Assembly (NCBI GenBank): GCA_036939755.1
Contig: JALLAZ010000320.1
Location: 1 to 17,112, forward strand
Source: Stephanodiscus triporus
Lineage: Eukaryota > Bacillariophyta > Thalassiosirophyceae > Thalassiosirales > Thalassiosiraceae
Length of the DNA: 17,112 nucleotides
Reading direction: 5' to 3'
The notes under the pieces are model-generated. The model searched no databases. It was given only the letters and a program-made list of their open reading frames with translations, and was not told the origin of the DNA. How positions within the stretch are numbered: the first letter of the stretch is position 1; every line of letters starts with the position of its first letter. Positions 1 through 7,329 of this stretch are shown here, one piece after another. A program made the translations under genes and the position numbers.

Positions 1-115
1 CGAAATTCTCGATTTTCAGGGACCCGATGGTAAATTCAGGTCAAACGTACAGTACCAGAAAAGGAAAAAGAGATTACAAATTCGTCGGCGGTGCATAGTC
101 AACCCCTTTTTTTAG

Positions 116-174
116 ATGAGGAAGCGGAGTATGGGGGAGGAATGGAATGGACGGATCGCAACAATCCACAGCCG

Positions 175-205
<31 letters not shown>

Positions 206-3200
206 CCCCGCCTCCTACGTCCGTCGAGCCTATCGAGGAGGAAGGCGCGACACCTCCGCACGACCGCGCGCGTCACGCCCTGGTACGACGAGCGCGAGCT
301 CGTTCGCGTCGGACTCGACCTGCTATCGGCGTCGGGATCGTTCCCTACGACGACGACGACGGACGGCGGTCGGCCGTCGACGGGGGAGGAGGAGGAGGGG
401 GGGGGGACGGCGGCGGAGGAAGGAGGAGGAGGAGGAGGAGGAGGATGGACGACGGACGACGATTACGACGATTACGACGACGATGCGAGGCTGGGCGACG
501 CCCTCGATCGCGTAGCGCTCTGGAGGGGCCGGGTCGGGGCCAGGGGGGGGGGAGGAGGAGGAGGAGGAGGCGCGTCGTTGCCGCACGCGGTCGAGGCGAC
601 CGCATCGCTCGCAGGGGCGCTGTACGCCGATCGTCGTCGTCGTTATCGTCGTTATCGTCGTCATAATCCCGTCGACGACGACCGAACGACGTCTGTCGCC
701 GCCACCACGTCGTACCACCTTCGCCACGCGTACTCGTCCGCGATAATCAGGAGCGTCAACGGCCTCGCCGACTCGTGCCGTAGGTCGTACAATAATAATA
801 CCGCGTCGTCGACGTCGTCGTTGTCGGTGATGCACTGCTGTTCCGTCATCGCGGGGATGCCGTCGTGGATGGTCGACGTCAGGCACGACGCGAGTCACGG
901 CTCCCTCCCGAGCCTGTGCGTTTGTCGCATCGCGGCGATCGAGGGCCTGAATTTCTGGAGGGGTCGTTTCTGGGACGGACTGCGTCCGTCGTATTCGTCG
1001 TCGTCGTCGTTCGAGATCGACGACGCTGGAGGGGGGGGGACGAGAGAGAATGGGATACGCGCGATCGCGTCGGCGGCCCTGATCGGGTACCGCGATGCGG
1101 CGATGGCGGAGCTGGCCGTCGCGGAGGGGAGGAAGTCGAGGATCGACGATAAAGATCGGAGACGTCAACAACAACAACAACAACAACAACAGCAGCAGCA
1201 GCAGCAGCAGCAGAAAATGCAGGACGAGGAACGAAATTTGAATGTTCTCGGACGAGGCACATCCGAGAGGGTAGGAAAGGAATGCAATGAAGGAGAAGAC
1301 GTAATTCCCAAGACTGTGACGACAGCGGCCGCAATCGCAGCTGCGATGAAAGTCGAGCGAGAAGACGAAGACGCACGATCAGACGAAGACGACCACGGTG
1401 GATTCATTACCAATAATAGGAGGGGTGGCGGTGCCATTCCCTGGTGGATTCTGAATGACGATGATGACAAACGCAAGAAGAAGAAGAAGACAACGACGAC
1501 GAAGACTACAATGAAGGGAAATAAGGAGAATGCAAAGAAGGTTGAAGGTAACAGAGAAGAAAACAGCGGCGATGTCAAAGACGACAAGATGACAAATGCG
1601 ATGGTCGACTCACGTGATGAAAAAGGAGGGGGTAACAACGCGTCAACGGGGTCGTCGGCGACAGCAGGAACGATTCCGTCGGCGCCGACCGGGAGGAAGA
1701 ATGACAACGAGGGCGGCACGTCTCCTCCCTCTCATCCTACGTCATTGAAGTCGTCGTCCTCGCCGTTGTCGGCGAGCGATCGCGCCTCGGAATTCGTCAG
1801 AACGATACCGATCGACGTGGCATATTCGACCGCGCTTCGATTCTTGGTCTGGGGTTGTCCGACGTGCGGGAGGGCCTCTCCCTCCCCGCGCGGCGACGTC
1901 GCGCACGACGAGGACGACGTCGACGACGACGACGGACCCGCCCTCCTGATTTTGCCCCCGGACGACCCGACGTCTCGTCGTCGCGGGCCGGATCGACTAT
2001 CAACGTCTTCACTCGAGCGCGGATTGTACGACCTGTCGTTCGAACGCCTGCGCGCCATGTACGATCCGCTCCTAATCGCCCTGACGAGTGCGTATCCCGG
2101 ATTCCTGCCGGCGTTGTTCGTGAACATGGTGGATTCCATCCTCTGTTTGGAGGGCGCTCGGCACGATAGGACGTGCGCTCGTGTGAGTCGGGATGGGCGA
2201 CGGCAGCATCGACGATCAGAGGACGACGGAGGCTACGAGGGAGGAGGAGGGGATGGCACCGCCGTCGAACTTTACGACGTCGGAGATCGCAGCGACAAAC
2301 AGGACGGAACGCTCGATTTGAAGCGATTGGAGCATCACGTTCAATACATGTCGAGGTGGGTACGTTACGTCCTCTCGAGGGCCTTTCACATGCATTTCGA
2401 TAAGTCGGTGGCAACGTGGTCAATTCCGGAAGATGGAGGCGGAGACGTCGGGTTGGTAGTGCCACTGGAACAGCATCACTCGGTCGAGCCATCGTTGCCT
2501 CGGGCGCAACAAGAACGGCTAGAACCAGCCAGCAACGAGGAGACGAACTCGCCGCAGAATCAACAACAACAGCAACGACAGCCCATCGACTTGAAGAAGA
2601 GGGGGAGGAAGAAATGGACCGCTGCACAGCACCTGTACATGCAAGGTCCTTTGGATTTTTCGTATTTGTACGAAAGAGTGGGAATGCCATTGAATTCGGT
2701 GTGCGATAGACTGCTGCTTTTTAGGCAGCAGCACGAAGATTATTCTTCAGCAACAATGCCTTGCCCCGGTGGAGGATCAAAAATCGACGGGGGTAGCACC
2801 TTATTGGCCTCCTCGTCCTCCTCCAACAACACACAGGTTGCTGCTACTGCTACCTCTACGGTGGTGGGACAACTGCATGAATTCCTAGAGAATGTTATTG
2901 GGAAGAAGGAACGGGTTATATTCATGGGAATCTACGACGACATCAACGATCAACACAAGATGGGAACAGAATGGCAAAGAAGTTCTGAAGTCGCTCAGAC
3001 GCCCGACAACGTTGACGATGACGGCATTACAAAGGAGGAGAAGAAGGAGACGGAAAAGGAGGAGGAGGAATCGAAACACGGAAAAGGATCGTCGCCTCCC
3101 CCAGCCAAGATGCAAAAACTTTTGTCATTGGAGGAAATGGAAGCAATATTTGATGGTGATGATCACACCGTGACGGACGTAGATAATGGTGCTCCTCCTC

Positions 3201-3349
3201 TTTTGACTCATTCACCAAATATTGGCAATGCGGACAATAGTTCAGGCGGAAGAATCAATCACCATTCGATCATTCACATCAAGCCATGGACGTTATGTAA
3301 AGGTTGGGACGCTTGTGCTATTGGAACATTGCCTGGATATCCCAGTTGA
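116..3349 (+). CDS. LAS1: Las1-like pre-rRNA processing endoribonuclease (HEPN domain)
   Basis: Single open frame of 1077 aa. Residues about 54-290 match the Las1 domain in order: TPWYDEREL, ALDRVALWRGR, LPHAVEATASL, LRHAYSSAIIRSVNGLAD, MPSWMVDVRHDASHGSLPSL and FWRGRFWDGL. R256-H257-x3-H261 is the HEPN nuclease motif. Las1 proteins cut ITS2 in pre-60S rRNA together with the Grc3/Nol9 kinase in the nucleus; that role is inferred from the family. Residues about 600-800 hold a second conserved helical part (VAYSTALRFLVWGCPTCG, YPGFLPALFVNMVDSI). The extreme C-terminus, with WTLCKGWDACAIGTLPG, looks like the conserved tail of the family. Between these blocks lie Thr, Gly, Asp, Arg and Gln runs, and a long Lys/Glu-rich linker (about 370-560), so the protein is roughly twice the length of yeast Las1. 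The ATG at 116 is chosen because it gives the longest frame; ATG 131 is an alternative. A pyrimidine tract plus AG lies directly before 116, so an upstream exon cannot be excluded. Confidence 0.85.
384..571 (+). repeat. GGA/GAC-rich low-complexity tracts in LAS1
   Basis: Purine-rich GGA runs at about 386-447 and 540-571 encode Glu/Gly and Gly runs that interrupt the Las1 nuclease domain between DLLSASG and ALDRVALW, and again before LPHAVEAT. They are in frame and read as insertions relative to the family core. Confidence 0.75.
455..662 (+). repeat. Inverted repeat encoding mirrored acidic and basic tyrosine tracts
   Basis: The 30 bases at 455-484 match the reverse complement of 633-662 at 27 of 30 positions. 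In the LAS1 frame the left arm encodes DDDYDDYDDD (residues 114-123) and the right arm RRRRYRRYRR (173-182). The arms are separated by 148 bases that encode part of the Las1 core. Confidence 0.75.
1166..1213 (+). repeat. (CAA)8(CAG)8 polyglutamine tract
   Basis: Eight CAA codons followed by eight CAG codons encode 16 glutamines (residues 351-366 of the Las1-like protein), between the Las1 nuclease domain and a charged linker. The block is a pure trinucleotide repeat with one clean switch of codon. Confidence 0.95.
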
Positions 3350-3681
3350 GAGAGATCGATGATATTCATGTGTGCTTCTTCATTCTTGAATTGCTTCTAT
3401 CCGTCGTCTTCAATCGAATCGACATGACTAGCTTTCAAGTTTACATGTATTGTCCGAACGTGTTCCTGATAGGGGTGACGAATCGCCGAGAGTAACTAGA
3501 CGAGGCTTAATTGAGACAGGGGAGGTTAGAGGTTCAAATCGAGGTCCCGTTGCCAGATCGGAATGACCGGCGTGAGATCTTATGCATTCGCAGCGGCACG
3601 CTCATGATTATTGAATCAGTCTCTGTGAAGCGCGATAGAGGGGGCGTGCGATTGGCACCGTTACAGAAGCGAGCCAAAATT
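3350..3681. other. LAS1 3' flank without a supported gene
   Basis: No credible ATG-started coding sequence, tRNA or polyadenylation hexamer is seen here. A frame open from 3511 to 3702 starts only at a TTG and ends in INPPSFN followed by a stop; it matters only because its last codons fall in the direct repeat that starts at 3682. A tRNA B-box-like GGTTCAAATC lies near 3530, but no tRNA fold supports it. Confidence 0.5.
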
Positions 3682-3713
3682 AACCCCCCTTCTTTTAATT
3701 AAATAGATGAAAG
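3682..3713 (+). repeat. 32-bp direct repeat, copy 1
   Basis: Identical to 5647-5678 at 29 of 32 positions, including a perfect 21-bp core (3688-3708) containing TTTTAATTAAATAGAT. In one plus frame it encodes NPPSFN then TAA. It may mark the left end of the 3.7-5.7 kb island, or be a member of a dispersed repeat family. Confidence 0.85.
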
Positions 3714-4082
3714 AGAAGAAAAAGAAAGGCGACAACGAGCCGGGGGACGACAACAGGACGGGCATCGACGACGAAAACGGTGAGGGAGAGCCAACCATTG
3801 ACGTTGTCGTCTGCGATGGATGCATCATACTGGCTGCTCGTGATTTGACTGGGAGAGGAACGAAACAGTCGCAATCGTGATAAGAACGTCAGGAGCGGCA
3901 TCGGCTTTGCCAAGGACTTTGGAAACGAACCCGGAGGAGAGGGATTAGGGGACCGTGTAGAAGAACAAAAACATTATTATGATATTATTACCCTAACCTT
4001 TTCAGTTTACGGAAGCAATCCCGATCTTCGTTGTCGTTGCATTTGCACGTTGTCAGCGTGCTCCAGAGAGGTATATAAATGA
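3707..4082 (+). CDS. Uncertain small protein, possible two-exon gene
   Basis: An ATG at 3707 opens a 57-codon frame ending at 3880, beginning MKEKKKKGDNEPGDDN. If an intron at 3780-3855 (donor GTGAGG, weak acceptor GGGAG) is removed, the frame runs to a stop at 4080-4082 and gives about 99 aa. The new part contains SGIGFAKDFGNEPGGEGLG and later a CRCIC cluster. I do not recognise the family. The charged start and consistent codon choice hint at a coding remnant, but the acceptor lacks a pyrimidine tract and a TATA-like TATATAAA sits at its 3' end. It could equally be non-coding DNA. Confidence 0.2.
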
Positions 4083-4104
4083 GTCTTCCCAGAATTCATT
4101 TGTC

Positions 4105-4736
4105 TTAGACCCTGTTGCTCTTGATAGTCAAATTCAAGTGACAGTGTTTGCAGGTTAACTGGGTCATTGCCCCCTCGAACAAAATCTCCAACAAGCCCTT
4201 TCAGCTAGAACCTATTAACAAGCCTGTCTTCTTTGTCCCCTTGGCCTCCATCCTGTAGTTCTCGCCAATGTGGTCACTATCGAACCCGAACGCACCCAAA
4301 CGTTTGTCCTCAATAACAAGGTTTCACCTTGCACATGCATTCTGCTTCTCTTTCATTAGATAAACAATGTGTGTTATCATAAACTTAATTTTTTGCATGT
4401 TGTTGAAGAAGTCTTTGCTGTCTTCTGGTTGAAAGCGATTAATATCACCAAACCCTAAGGCGGAAAAGTGGAGCTTTACTTTCTTGTAGGTCAAAGCCTT
4501 ACGATCTGCTGAATCCTTAGAAAGCTGCGTCATCCGCCATGCAATGTACACTAAATCCTTGAAATTTTCTTCCGACATTCAATGGTGACATGGTTGGATG
4601 ACACCTGGTATGCATTTGCAATCCTTCCCACCTCTGCAAATGCTGCAGAATATGGGTTCTCGAAAATTGCTTTATCTTCGAACAATGGGCCATGGTGCCA
4701 CTGAATCCCTGCACAGGTTGGCCACTGTGAAAATTT
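4105..4736 (-). pseudogene. Decayed minus-strand gene with three in-frame TGA codons and a frameshift
   Basis: On the minus strand one frame runs from about 4671 down to a TAA at 4107-4105 with no TAA or TAG, but with TGA at 4581-4579, 4326-4324 and 4203-4201. Between these the text is protein-like: ENFKDLVYIAWRMTQLSKDS and LHFSALGFGDINRFQPEDSK, then EDKRLGAFGFDSDHIGENYR, then EGAMTQLTCKHCHLNLTIKS with a CxxC pair. Upstream, a different minus frame (4736-4554) reads FEDKAIFENPYSAAFAEVGR, implying a frameshift near 4580. I do not recognise the family. The pattern suggests a dead copy of a repeated or mobile-element gene; a gene with introns or recoded TGA is less likely. Confidence 0.5.
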
Positions 4737-4753
4737 TCAAATTGAAATTTGAA
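4736..4753. promoter_or_regulatory. 18-bp near-perfect palindrome upstream of the MBD-like gene
   Basis: TTCAAATT and AATTTGAA flank a central GA, 44 bases before the ATG at 4798. The symmetry fits a dimeric regulator site, but it also lies at the edge of the decayed minus-strand gene, so its role is only a guess. Confidence 0.3.
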
Positions 4754-4797
4754 CGACCACCAGCTCATTATTTGTTAGACTGACGACGCTGAGCAAG

Positions 4798-5540
4798 ATG
4801 ACGGATCTTCTCTCTATCAATGATTACATTGCTAGATTGGTGAGGGCAAAGGGAAATGATGCGCAAATTTGTTCGGCTATGGTAAAGTTTGATAATGACA
4901 TTAACGAAGCTATTGCTGGACCATTTGCATCTGCACTTGTATCTGCAAAGAAACACGGGTTTCCGACTGGCTGGCGTGCCACCCATAGAAAAAGTGGTGA
5001 ATGGACAATTATTAGTGCCGATGGACAGACCTTTAAGTCATTAAACATGGCAAAGGCCTTCATTGCCGTGATCAAAAGTGATGACAAATTGACGGTCGAA
5101 AATAAGAATGCACTTTCCTTGGGTCTCCCGGCGGACTGGACGGCTTCCAAAGCGAGGGAAGGGTTGAAGAAATCGGCCTGGATATTCATCAACCCCAAAG
5201 GAGTAACGTTTCCTGATGTGAAATCCGCATTGGATTCCTTAATTGAACCTGCTGCCACGTCCTCTGCCATCGTGGCTGATGCCCCCTTCAAAATGAACGA
5301 CACCTTGCTAGCCGCACACCTAAAAAACGTGGAGACACTTCTCTCCCAGGCAGTGGTGATGCTAAGTGAAGTGAGTCATGAGCTTGCCGAGGGAGAAGAG
5401 CCAAGCCTGCCGCCAAGATGGCCACCAACCAATAGTCTGGCCCCTCCTTCACATCAGCCGTCGCGGTGACAGCAAAGAAGGCCAAGGGAAGGAAGAGGTC
5501 GCATTTGGACAGTGATGACGAGTATTCTCCTGACTTTTGA
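4798..5540 (+). CDS. Protein with two tandem MBD-like modules (one intron, 5371-5435)
   Basis: The unspliced frame from ATG 4798 gives 223 aa. A consensus donor GTGAGT at 5371 and an acceptor at 5434-5435 remove 65 nt in phase 0, giving 225 aa that end in a basic patch (KKAKGRKR) and an acidic tail (HLDSDDEYSPDF). Residues 55-91 (FPTGWRATHRKSGEWTIIS, then DGQTFKS) and 109-148 (GLPADWTASKAREG, then WIFINPKGVTF) share the layout [FL]P-x2-W, W-x-[IF]-I, G-x-TF, A, which resembles the methyl-CpG-binding/TAM fold. Residues 1-50 are helical and unrecognised. The basic patch suggests nuclear location. It lies inside direct repeats and divergent from a decayed gene, which points to a mobile-element passenger or a lineage-specific chromatin protein. 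The MBD assignment is an inference from pattern, not a firm family match. Confidence 0.55.
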
Positions 5541-5646
5541 GATGCAATTGCACGTGCAAAGCATGGGCGAGCTGAGGGAGCGGAGGGCATTGTTAAACAA
5601 CAATAACTTTGGAGGTTTCTCGTTGAGACTGTCAATAGCCGCGCTG
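5541..5646 (+). other. Open reading text downstream of the MBD-like stop
   Basis: After the TGA at 5538-5540 the same frame continues for 21 codons (DAIARAKHGRAEGAEGIVKQ) to a TAA at 5604. The frame of the first exon is also open here, from 5470 to the stop at 5665, and ends in NPPSFN. Either could belong to an alternative last exon or an older, longer form of the protein. Confidence 0.3.
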
Positions 5647-5678
5647 AATCCTCCTTCTTTTAATTAAATAGATTAAAG
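5647..5678 (+). repeat. 32-bp direct repeat, copy 2
   Basis: Matches 3682-3713 at 29 of 32 positions, with 1965 bp between equivalent bases. Two of the three differences are synonymous if the shared NPPSFN-stop is translated. Confidence 0.85.
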
Positions 5679-6002
5679 TATTTCGTGTACTGAATAGGGG
5701 TATTCAACTCGGTCCCTACACTTTCTTAAATGAGCTTGCATACTACAATTTGCTACCAGGCAATTGAGCTCTGTATTGAATGCAGTGAAATCGCTGACAG
5801 CAGACGAATCTCTTTGCTTGGTGTGATAATCGTGTCGATGCAAAGCGACGCTTCATGCAAATAATGACCTCGGAATTCCAAGAACTCTCGGAGCATGCAA
5901 TTTTCAATCCTCTCATGACTATGCCGTGCAATCGGCCTTTCCGAACGCCCGCCCTTTGTTGGAAATAATACCCAGGGTCCGTATATACTTACATGACGAT
6001 AA
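5679..6002. other. Gene-free spacer, 3' flank of the acetyltransferase gene
   Basis: AT-richer sequence with no ATG-started ORF that I can support. It should contain the 3' UTR of the minus-strand acetyltransferase gene. No AATAAA is seen on the minus strand. Confidence 0.5.
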
Positions 6003-6890
6003 TCAAATCTTCTTCCTCAGGACCACTATGTCGGTCCTCACCTCCACGAAGGATCCCGCATCCCCGTCCGCCCTGAGCGCGATTGCCGAATCGACGTTCA
6101 ACGCGACCTCATACCCGAGCCTACCCTCGTAAAGTCCCCTCGCCGCGACGTTCGACTTCTCCACCCGCAGGTGCATGGTATCGAATCCGAGAATTTCCCT
6201 CGCCACCCTCTCGGCCTCCGCGCACAATCTCGACGCCACGCCCTTTCTACGCGAATTCGGCGACACGCACAGATTCGATAGGCTGCACGCCGCGACGATG
6301 TCCGGGGGTAGCAGTCGATTCGCGATGTCGATCACCGACGCGTCCTTGTATTCCCTCCGTTGTTTAGGACCAAGGGACGACAACGCCCGCGTGAGCAACC
6401 TTTCGGATTCCTCCACGGACAGGAGGTCACGTCCGATTTCCAACAGTCGCACCTCGACCGTGATCATCCCCCCCATGACCCCGTCCTCCCCCGTGGCCGA
6501 GATCACGAGCGAGTCGAGCTTACGCCTACCCGTCAGTTCGCCGTATTTGTCCATAAGGTCGCGCGCCTGGATCTCGACGAGCGACGACCTCCCCTTCATC
6601 GCGGGCATCGATGGCAGCCAGAAGGCGTCGACCATGAATTCCGCCGCGTCCCTCATCGACCGTTCGCTCCCGTCGAGCACGCGCACGTCGACGATGGCCG
6701 AGGACGACCCGACATAGTCGTCGAGGGAGGTTTCGGCGGCGAGGGACGCGAACGATCGGCGGGCGCCGCGCGATGATGATGATAATATCATCATCGTCGA
6801 TGATGACTGGAGGAGGACGAACGACGACGCTCCGCCGCACAGGCATGCTAACGGGGAGATGGCGACGGCCACGGCACCGACGGATCTCAT
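6003..6890 (-). CDS. GNAT-family N-acetyltransferase, probably plastid-targeted
   Basis: From the first ATG (6890) the protein has 295 aa; a longer frame begins only at a TTG and is not used. Residues 1-23 form a hydrophobic signal peptide (MRSVGAVAVAISPLACLCGG) followed by ASSF (21-24). This resembles the ASAFAP cleavage motif of diatom plastid proteins, with the key Phe, followed by a Ser/Arg-rich transit-like stretch. The catalytic domain spans about 66-295. Motif A is clear: LSNLCVSPNSRRKGVASRLC (204-223), with R-R-K-G-V-A as the acetyl-CoA pyrophosphate loop, then the motif B region LRVEKSNVAARGLYEGRLGY. The acetyl acceptor cannot be told from sequence. The gene is divergent from SHMT, sharing a 439-bp spacer. 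A 21-nt hairpin lies in the transit-peptide codons. Confidence 0.8.
   Translation of the reverse strand: MRSVGAVAVAISPLACLCGGASSFVLLQSSSTMMILSSSSRGARRSFASLAAETSLDDYVGSSSAIVDVRVLDGSERSMRDAAEFMVDAFWLPSMPAMKGRSSLVEIQARDLMDKYGELTGRRKLDSLVISATGEDGVMGGMITVEVRLLEIGRDLLSVEESERLLTRALSSLGPKQRREYKDASVIDIANRLLPPDIVAACSLSNLCVSPNSRRKGVASRLCAEAERVAREILGFDTMHLRVEKSNVAARGLYEGRLGYEVALNVDSAIALRADGDAGSFVEVRTDIVVLRKKI
6775..6795. repeat. GATGATGAT/ATCATCATC hairpin in GNAT transit-peptide codons
   Basis: Nine-base arms with a 3-base centre (AAT), about 95 nt inside the minus-strand reading frame. It is probably a by-product of a trinucleotide repeat; a translational effect is possible but unproven. Confidence 0.6.
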
Positions 6891-7043
6891 CCTGCACCAC
6901 CTCCTGGAGACCTGCCGCCTCCACAAAGAGAAAGGAGAAAGAAAACCGCGGTCTGTCGCTGCTAATATCGAATATGCGGAAGTATCGAATATTATGACTA
7001 CTCTGCACTTTTTTCCTGAAACTACAAAAAAATAGAGTACACA

Positions 7044-7115
7044 TTAGGCCCAACGATTTTGTGATCGCAATCCTGCACCTAACTGGTTAAAGTCACACAA
7101 ATATGTTGGGCCTAA
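7044..7115. repeat. 11-bp inverted repeat TTAGGCCCAAC ... GTTGGGCCTAA
   Basis: Perfect arms at 7044-7054 and 7105-7115 with a 50-nt loop, in the middle of the divergent promoter. The arms carry TGGGCC, the core of the plant site II type element; whether a diatom factor reads it is unknown. Confidence 0.8.
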
Positions 7116-7174
7116 AGGATATTTCCGGGAATATGCGTGTACATGATACAGATTTTTCGGATTTAGTTGCAACA

Positions 7175-7209
7175 GACGTCACCAGGTTTTTGCTGACGTA
7201 GGCGCGTCA
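7175..7209 (+). promoter_or_regulatory. Cluster of three CRE-like elements (putative CO2/cAMP-responsive)
   Basis: ACGTCA at 7176-7181, TGACGT at 7194-7199 and GCGTCA (inverse of TGACGC) at 7204-7209 lie 120-155 nt before the SHMT start. These three hexamers correspond to the CCRE types described in the Phaeodactylum plastid carbonic anhydrase promoter, where a bZIP factor represses at high CO2. Function here is inferred from motif and gene context only. Confidence 0.45.
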
Positions 7210-7241
7210 GACGAAGGCTTGTTCGGAATCCATACCGCAGT

Positions 7242-7250
7242 TTTGGCGGG
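7242..7250 (+). promoter_or_regulatory. E2F-like site TTTGGCGGG
   Basis: Matches the classical E2F consensus and lies 80 nt before the SHMT ATG. One-carbon genes are plausible S-phase targets, but a single 9-mer can occur by chance. Confidence 0.3.
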
Positions 7251-7329
7251 GTATCTACAGAACGTGCCTCCTGCCTCCTACCTCGCCTAAAAACACTTGC
7301 CGCAACGTCGGAAGTCTGTGAAAAAAATA

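Larger units (their letters stand above)
6891..7329. promoter_or_regulatory. Divergent promoter region, GNAT (minus) and SHMT (plus)
   Basis: The 439-bp spacer between two start codons must serve both genes. It holds an 11-bp inverted repeat, a cluster of CRE-like hexamers and an E2F-like TTTGGCGGG at 7242-7250. No convincing TATA box is seen. Confidence 0.7.

Noticed and set aside
323..1376. Long minus-strand frames opposite the LAS1 5' half
   Set aside because: They are Arg/Ser/Leu/Val-only shadows of the GAC and GGA repeats, with no domain-like text.
3500..3560. tRNA or SINE head suggested by GGTTCAAATC
   Set aside because: The bases flanking the T-loop-like text do not form a five-pair T stem and no cloverleaf can be drawn around it.
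4598..4783. Plus-strand ORF of 61 codons before the MBD-like gene
   Set aside because: It lies opposite the decayed minus-strand gene and its text is less protein-like than that strand.
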